Origin: Gemmatimonadota bacterium
GTDB lineage: Bacteria; Gemmatimonadota; Gemmatimonadetes; Longimicrobiales; Gaopeijiaceae
Direction of reading: 5' to 3'
Length of the DNA: 17,827 nucleotides
Assembly (NCBI GenBank): GCA_018678395.1
Contig: JAHHMJ010000251.1
Location: 1 to 17,827 of the forward strand
The stretch's first letter is position 1; the number at the start of each line of letters is the position of its first letter. Positions 13,476 to 17,827 of the stretch are shown piece after piece. Below the pieces are notes generated by a model that searched no databases, was not told the origin of the DNA, and saw nothing but the letters and a program-made list of their open reading frames with translations. Made by a program: the position numbers and the translations under genes.

Positions 13476-15431
13476 TCACCGCCTCACAACCGGCAACCTG
13501 ACCACCGACGGATACTCCGCCGAGTGGTGGATCACATTGCTCGCCACCACCCCCTCCGTCTCGCTCCACACGTCGCCCCCCGTGTTCAGGTTGCGCGTGA
13601 ACCGCGGGAAGTTCGAGCTCGACACCTCGATGCGGATGCGGTGTCCCGGGGCGAAGAAGTTGCTGGTCGACAGCGGACTCAGCTTCACCTCGACCACCTC
13701 GCCGTCCTCGAGAAACACCTCTCGGTCGTAACCCTCGCGGTAGCGCAGGCGCTGGATGGTCTCGTCGAGGTTGTAGGCGGTGCCGTCGGGATAGACGTCG
13801 ATGAGCTTCACCGTGACGTCGGTGTCGCGCGCGTCGGACGACACGTAGAGGGTGATGTCGATGGTGCCCGTCACCTCCACGCCCTCGGCGAAGGGCTCGG
13901 TGGTGTAGACGAGGATGTCGTCGCGCTCCTCCATCTCCTGCTGATCCAGCGCCCCGCCCCGCACGGCGTTGCCCGTGCAGCAGACGTTGCCGCCCCACGA
14001 CGGCACCGGGTCCATGGGATCGTAGGTGAAGCGGTCGGGATGGTCGGCGGTGGGGGGCGTCGTGGTGAGGACGCCGTCGCCGTGGCGGGTGTTGGCGCTG
14101 CCCCCGCTGTCCAGGTAGTACGTGACGATCTCGGCCTCGGGGGGCGGCCACGCGTCTGCGCTCCGCCATTCGTTGGCGCCCATCGTGTAGTAGCGGACCC
14201 GGGGCAGGGTATCGCGCAGCGCTTCCGTGTCCTGGCCCTTGAGCCAGAGGTCGAGCCAGCCGTAGACCAGGGCGTCGTAGTCCCAGCGGGCATCCCCCAC
14301 GCTGCGCTCGCCGACGACCGTGTTCTCGGTGGCGCGCGTGTAGGCGCAGTGCAGCGTCGGGGCGATGACCGCGTACTGGTTCGCGCGCGCCTCCTCGCTC
14401 TCGGCGTTCTCACGCATGTGGTTGAAGAGGGCCAGGTTCGGTCCCGTGGAGACGTCGTACCACGACATGAACCAGATCGCGGGCTTGTCGAAGGGCATGT
14501 CGTCGTGGTACAGCCCGCCCTGGTACCAGAGGGCATCGTCGGGTGTGCGGCGGACCATGTTCTCGTAGGGCCCCTCGTTGCCCTGGACGTTTTCGAGGAT
14601 GTCTTCCAGGGGCAGGTGCGTGAGCGCCTCGGACCAGTCCACCGACGGCATCTCCGGGGCCAGGTCGAAGTAGCGCGAGACCCGGGCCAGCTGCTCCTGC
14701 GAGAGGTTGGGCGGGAACTGGGGACGCACGTCGGACTGCACCCCGTACAGCCAGGCGAAGAAGAGCATCTGCTCGGCCCCGCCGCGGTACCAGTTGCCCT
14801 GCTCGTACCAGTCCCCGATGCGGCCGACGCCGGCGCCGAAGCCCTGCGCCACGAGGGTGGCGTGGGCCGGGTGGTCGAGGGAGGCCGCCGCCATCTGCCA
14901 CTCGGCCGTCGACGAGCAGCCCAGCGTGCCCACCCTGCCGTTGGACCAGGGCTGGTTCTCCATCCACTCGAAGGCGTCCCAGCTGTCGGTGAGCGGCGTG
15001 CCCAGGATGTCCCACTCCCCCTCGGAGTAGTAGCGCCCCCGCTCGTTCATGACGACGTAGGCGTACCCGCGCCGCACCGCGTCCCACGCGCGTCGGTAGG
15101 TGCCCGAGCTGAATTGCCCGTCGCGCCACGAAGCGAAGTTGTAGGGGGTGCGCGAGAAGATGACGGGGACGGGCTCGTCGGTCCGCGGTCGGTAGACGTC
15201 GGCCGCCATGCGCGTGCCGTCGCGCATGGGGACCATGACCTTCTGGGTGATGTGGGCGTTCGCCTCGAGGAGGGCGACGAGGGAGTCGGCGGACTCCTGG
15301 GCCCGAAGCGCCGACGGCATCGCCACCACGGTGAGGACCGCGGCCAGGATGCCGGTGACCCGGCGGGCGCGCGGGGGTCGGCGGTGGTGGGAACTCGTGG
15401 CGGAGGCCAGAGCAGTCTGCGGGCGCGGCAT
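13476..15431 (-). CDS. Secreted CocE/NonD-family alpha/beta hydrolase
   Basis: The protein has 651 residues. A basic start and hydrophobic segment ending SALRAQ (about 24-45) form a signal peptide. The mature enzyme shows [30 protein letters not shown] and [12 protein letters not shown], all typical of the X-Pro dipeptidyl-peptidase/cocaine-esterase family. [11 protein letters not shown] gives the nucleophile Ser173 in the G-x-S-x-x-(G/A) elbow, SWYDVSTG gives Asp326, and TLHCAYTR gives His361. A C-terminal jelly-roll domain ends with [20 protein letters not shown] and the RLPVV end. It should hydrolyse ester or amide bonds outside the cytoplasm; the substrate is unknown. ATG 15431 is preceded by GGGAGGG and the signal peptide; frames extending to 15737 are not supported. 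Pieces of this gene's 3' end recur four times downstream (relics A-D). Confidence 0.9.
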   Translation of the reverse strand: MPRPQTALASATSSHHRRPPRARRVTGILAAVLTVVAMPSALRAQESADSLVALLEANAHITQKVMVPMRDGTRMAADVYRPRTDEPVPVIFSRTPYNFASWRDGQFSSGTYRRAWDAVRRGYAYVVMNERGRYYSEGEWDILGTPLTDSWDAFEWMENQPWSNGRVGTLGCSSTAEWQMAAASLDHPAHATLVAQGFGAGVGRIGDWYEQGNWYRGGAEQMLFFAWLYGVQSDVRPQFPPNLSQEQLARVSRYFDLAPEMPSVDWSEALTHLPLEDILENVQGNEGPYENMVRRTPDDALWYQGGLYHDDMPFDKPAIWFMSWYDVSTGPNLALFNHMRENAESEEARANQYAVIAPTLHCAYTRATENTVVGERSVGDARWDYDALVYGWLDLWLKGQDTEALRDTLPRVRYYTMGANEWRSADAWPPPEAEIVTYYLDSGGSANTRHGDGVLTTTPPTADHPDRFTYDPMDPVPSWGGNVCCTGNAVRGGALDQQEMEERDDILVYTTEPFAEGVEVTGTIDITLYVSSDARDTDVTVKLIDVYPDGTAYNLDETIQRLRYREGYDREVFLEDGEVVEVKLSPLSTSNFFAPGHRIRIEVSSSNFPRFTRNLNTGGDVWSETEGVVASNVIHHSAEYPSVVRLPVVRR

Positions 15432-15461
15432 GGATCCCTCCCGAGGGGCATGGTGCGAAAA

Positions 15462-15491
15462 CCACCTGCCGCGGGAGGGGAGGGCAGGTGG
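15462..15491. promoter_or_regulatory. Inverted repeat upstream of the CocE gene
   Basis: CCACCTGCC (15462-15470) and GGCAGGTGG (15483-15491) form a perfect 9-bp inverted repeat with a 12-bp spacer. It lies 31-60 bp before the CocE start, inside the 253-bp divergent region shared with the charged-repeat protein gene. It could be an operator (about 21 bp centre to centre) or a leader hairpin. No U-tract follows it, so a terminator is unlikely. Confidence 0.5.
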
Positions 15492-15632
15492 AGCCTGCTT
15501 CATTCTGGGGACGCGCGGTTCGCCGGGCCAGGGTTCCGGCAGTTGAGCGCTATGTCCTCCCGCGAGGACACTCGGTCGGTCCACACCTCCGAAATCCCGC
15601 ATCGCGTGGGGCATCTCGCTTCGGCACGACCG

Positions 15633-15661
15633 TTGCCTTGTTCCGTGGGCAGTTCTACGAA
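15633..15661 (+). promoter_or_regulatory. Weak candidate promoter for the charged-repeat protein
   Basis: TTGCCT (15633-15638) and TACGAA (15656-15661) are separated by 17 bp and lie 24 bp before ATG 15685. The -35 box is fair and the -10 box is poor. This is offered only because the spacing is right. Confidence 0.22.
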
Positions 15662-15684
15662 ACCCACTCTCCACGGAGCCTAGC

Positions 15685-16368
15685 ATGAACCGTTCAGCCC
15701 TTCGACTCGGGGCCCTGCTGGTCGGCCTGTCGATCATCCGACCTGCCGAGGGCGCGGCCCAGCCTCCGTGGGAGCGGGGTGTGTTGCCGCCCGGACATCA
15801 GCCGGCCCCGGGAGAGTGCCGGGTCTACCGGCCCGACCTCCCCCCGGGACATCAGCCGCCGCCCGTGCCCTGCGCCTATGCGCCGTCCGGTGCGTACGGA
15901 CCGGCGGGGTACGGCCAGGTGGACCGAGGCGGGATCGGCGTGGTGGTGGACGGCCGCATCCCGGGCACCGACATCGGCGTGCGTGCCCAATGGCGATCCG
16001 GAGTCCCGATCGGGGGCGCCTACCAGGGAGCCCCGGGGGATTCCTGGCAGTGGATCGACGAGGACGCCCGCGAGGCGTGGGAGCGGCAGCAGGAATGGTA
16101 CCGGGAGGACGTGCAGCGGCAGGACGAGTGGTACCGGGAAGATGCGCAGCGGCAGGACGAATGGTACCGAGAAGAGGCGCAGCGCTGGAACGAGCGCGAG
16201 CGGGAGGCGTGGAAGCGGCAGGATGAAGCGGATCGGGAAGCCTGGAAGCGCTACGACGAGAGCGTCCGGGAAGCGCAGAAGCGAGACGAGGAGCGCTACC
16301 GGGAGGCGCGCAAGCGCCAGGAAGAGCGCAGGCGGGAAGGCCGGCGCGGGCCCGGCGGCGGTCGGTAG
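15685..16368 (+). CDS. Secreted PPGHxP / charged-repeat protein
   Basis: The protein has 227 residues and no named family. A signal peptide (about 1-25, ending EGAAQ) is followed by two copies of a Pro/His/Cys motif ([19 protein letters not shown] and [16 protein letters not shown]). A Gly/Tyr-rich stretch and a short segment, [20 protein letters not shown], come next. The C-terminal ~110 residues are a highly charged helix-forming repeat: three ~11-residue units ([33 protein letters not shown]), then looser units such as [11 protein letters not shown] and [11 protein letters not shown], and a basic tail [19 protein letters not shown]. The 11-residue spacing fits a right-handed coiled coil or a long single helix. 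GGAG lies before ATG 15685. A role in the envelope, or binding a polyanion or surface, is a guess. Confidence 0.75.
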   Translation: MNRSALRLGALLVGLSIIRPAEGAAQPPWERGVLPPGHQPAPGECRVYRPDLPPGHQPPPVPCAYAPSGAYGPAGYGQVDRGGIGVVVDGRIPGTDIGVRAQWRSGVPIGGAYQGAPGDSWQWIDEDAREAWERQQEWYREDVQRQDEWYREDAQRQDEWYREEAQRWNEREREAWKRQDEADREAWKRYDESVREAQKRDEERYREARKRQEERRREGRRGPGGGR

Positions 16369-16423
16369 GGAGCCGGCCGTAGCGCAGGCGGGATGGCCCG
16401 GCCCGTGACGGCCCGACCCTCGA

Positions 16424-17383
16424 TTACCTGCCGAGCCCGAAGTACGCCTCCGCGTGGCGGTTGAGTCCGAGGCCTCGATCGGCATCGATCCTGCGGTTGT
16501 CGCTCGCGAGATCTGCGGCCTGGAAGAGCTCGCGGATGTGGGCCCGTCCGGCCTCGGCCCGGTCCGGGACGGCCGCGGCCATGACCCGGGCCGCCACGCG
16601 GCCGATCGGGGACCCAAGACCGAGCCCGAGTGCCGACAGTTTGCCGGCCATCCGAACGCGATGGAGCTGGCGATCCGTCAGACTGCGGTTCTCGGACGAG
16701 TCGTCCGGTGACGGGGTCGGAAGCTCGACACCCACGATCTCGCTCAGGCGCGCCAGGACGGACGCGTTGTCGTCCACGAAGTCCTCGAACAGAAAGACGT
16801 GGACGTGCGCGAAGAGACGTTCGTACAGGTCGAGCAGGGCCGAGAAGCGAAAGTGCTCGATGCTGAAGATCGAGCGGTTGGAGATGAAGCGCTGCGTTCG
16901 ATCGCCCCCTCGATCGCCCTGGAACCACTGCTCGAGGGTCATCCCGGATCCCGGCGCGTACAGGAAGTCCGCATCGAGCTGATTGGAGTACCAACCCAGC
17001 TTGGTGTACTGGTTGTAGAGCGACCAGATGAGATCGCGTTGATTGCGCAGGAAGAGCACCACGTGGGCGTCGGGCACGGCGGCCGCGAGCCGTTCGGCGA
17101 TGGTCGCGCGATTGAGGTAGGCGTAGTACGGGAACCCCGAGAAGAGCTCGTCGGACACGAGGAGCGGACCGCCTCGAGAGCGGTCCCGCAGGCGCCGGAA
17201 CTCCGCCTCGAGGACCGAAGGGTCGTACAGCGACCCATCGGCGTACTGCAGCAGGTTGAACGCGTGACCGGCCTGAGTATACGGGCGGCTGACGAAGGTC
17301 AGGCCACGCGCGGCCGGGAATACCTGCCGTTGCAGGTACGTGGATGCGGTTTTCTGCAGGCCGACGTGCAGCACGACCCTCAT
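16424..17383 (-). CDS. Sulfotransferase-family protein
   Basis: The protein has 319 residues. LHVGLQKTASTYLQ (residues 5-18) is the 5'-phosphosulfate-binding loop of PAPS-dependent sulfotransferases, with Lys11 and Thr12. VVLFLRNQRDLIWSLYNQY (108-126) is the 3'-phosphate-binding segment, with Arg113 and Ser121. LLVSDELFSG and a later FLFEDFVDDNASVLARLSEI block match the bacterial Sulfotransfer branch that modifies polysaccharides or lipids. It would transfer sulfate from PAPS to a hydroxyl group of an unknown acceptor. GGAGGTGA lies just before ATG 17383. It lies 34 bp downstream of the alpha/beta hydrolase on the same strand, so the two may be cotranscribed. It is convergent with the charged-repeat gene across a 55-bp gap. 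Confidence 0.82.
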   Translation of the reverse strand: MRVVLHVGLQKTASTYLQRQVFPAARGLTFVSRPYTQAGHAFNLLQYADGSLYDPSVLEAEFRRLRDRSRGGPLLVSDELFSGFPYYAYLNRATIAERLAAAVPDAHVVLFLRNQRDLIWSLYNQYTKLGWYSNQLDADFLYAPGSGMTLEQWFQGDRGGDRTQRFISNRSIFSIEHFRFSALLDLYERLFAHVHVFLFEDFVDDNASVLARLSEIVGVELPTPSPDDSSENRSLTDRQLHRVRMAGKLSALGLGLGSPIGRVAARVMAAAVPDRAEAGRAHIRELFQAADLASDNRRIDADRGLGLNRHAEAYFGLGR

Positions 17384-17417
17384 GCGAGGTCACCTCCACG
17401 GCGGGCGCTGGCCAGGA

Positions 17418-17827
17418 TCATCCCCCGGCCCGCACCGCCGACACCACGTCCCGTACCGCCTCGACCACTGCGTCGGGACGTTCGTAGTGGATGTAGTGAC
17501 CCGCGTCCTCCACGAGCCGGATCTCACCCTGCGTGGACAGCGCCGCCGCCTCGCGCTGCATGGCGGGCCAGATCTCGCGCTGCATCCGCTCGACGACCTC
17601 GCGGGGCACCTCGGGCGGGATGTCGGCGATGGAGCCTGCGGTGAGGACCACGAGCGGGCGGTCTCCCAGCGATGTCAGCTCCCCGGCCTGGGCGGCGATG
17701 GTCTCGAGCACCGACGCCTCGCCAGACAGCCCCGCCACCGACTGGGGCAGGTGCGCCTGTTCGGGGCGGGTGTTCCCGTCGGCGCCTCCCCCGGCGCCGA
17801 AGGTCATCCAGCGCAGCGCGCCGGTGG
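17418..17827 (-). CDS. Alpha/beta hydrolase, C-terminal part (partial)
   Basis: The frame is open to the right edge, so this is the last ~136 residues of a longer protein. RPLVVLTAGS is the strand carrying the typical sixth-strand 'PvLvltg' position. The sequence EDAGHYIHYERPDAVVEAVR at the end carries the catalytic His in the GHyiHyerPe motif of alpha/beta hydrolases. The nucleophile elbow must lie beyond the window. The MTFGAGGG near 17807 is internal, not the start. No function more specific than hydrolase can be given. The stop lies 34 bp before the sulfotransferase start on the same strand. Confidence 0.8.
   Translation of the reverse strand, partial: TGALRWMTFGAGGGADGNTRPEQAHLPQSVAGLSGEASVLETIAAQAGELTSLGDRPLVVLTAGSIADIPPEVPREVVERMQREIWPAMQREAAALSTQGEIRLVEDAGHYIHYERPDAVVEAVRDVVSAVRAGG

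Noticed and set aside
13263..15683. 806-codon open frame on the plus strand opposite the CocE gene
   Set aside because: It is an antisense shadow produced by high GC content. Its translation is low-complexity His/Val/Arg/Gly, while the minus strand has signal peptide, catalytic triad and ribosome binding site.
16369..16423. Bidirectional terminator between the convergent genes
   Set aside because: There are GC-rich partial inverted repeats around GGCCCGGCCCGTGACGGCCC but no clean stem or T-run; it cannot be supported from sequence alone.
1..17827. CRISPR arrays, tRNA or rRNA genes, riboswitches, transposase or phage genes
   Set aside because: Looked for on both strands. No regularly spaced short repeats, cloverleaf sequences, rRNA signatures, or recognisable transposase, integrase or phage structural proteins were found.

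Overview
This is a GC-rich bacterial chromosomal window. The lineage is an inference: the mix of a secreted M1 peptidase, a secreted CocE/NonD hydrolase with several C-terminal relics, remnants of MacB/ADOP-type permeases, a DUF1207 outer-membrane protein, a lipoprotein beginning Cys-Ser-Asp-Ser-Pro-Thr-Asp, and a secreted PPGHxP-repeat protein fits Gemmatimonadota or a similar soil or marine phylum. No rRNA, tRNA, CRISPR array, transposase or integrase was seen.

Layout. Bases 1-3716 hold the 3' end of an unknown gene, a first copy (R1) of an interspersed repeat, a secreted M1 metallopeptidase (minus), and a translationally coupled DsbB-DsbA pair (plus). Bases 3845-4652 hold repeat R2, a frameshifted relic of a CocE/NonD hydrolase C-terminus, a collapsed nucleotidyltransferase remnant and its intact small partner gene. 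Bases 4765-7989 carry a DUF1207 outer-membrane protein, a decayed ABC-permease tail, and a coupled three-gene run (PepSY-TM protein, small membrane protein, aminoglycoside-phosphotransferase-fold kinase). Bases 8043-9833 carry repeat R3, a frameshifted DinB-like relic, a lipoprotein, a second CocE relic and a truncated haemoglobin. Bases 9855-13388 carry repeat R4, a chimera of gene fragments, a MazE/MazF module with a palindromic operator, a secreted acetamidase/formamidase-family lipoprotein, a 45-bp CocE relic abutting a short piece of the repeat, and a three-gene toxin-antitoxin operon. Bases 13476-17827 hold the intact CocE/NonD hydrolase, a secreted charged-repeat protein, a sulfotransferase and the C-terminal part of an alpha/beta hydrolase.

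Main observation. The window holds one intact CocE/NonD gene at 13476-15431 (minus). Downstream of its 3' end, over about 9.5 kb, lie four partial copies of that gene's C-terminal coding end. All are in the same orientation and all contain the same roughly 45-bp core. The genes between them (globin; MazEF plus amidase; HigA/ParE/antitoxin) are bracketed by these direct repeats. A separate 65-80-bp repeat occurs four times in one orientation, plus a short piece fused to the smallest CocE relic. Add pieces of DinB, nucleotidyltransferase, permease and kinase genes, and the region reads as an accretion zone at the 3' end of a chromosomal gene. Whether it arose by site-specific integration, homologous recombination between 3' ends, or decay of tandem paralogues cannot be settled from the sequence alone.
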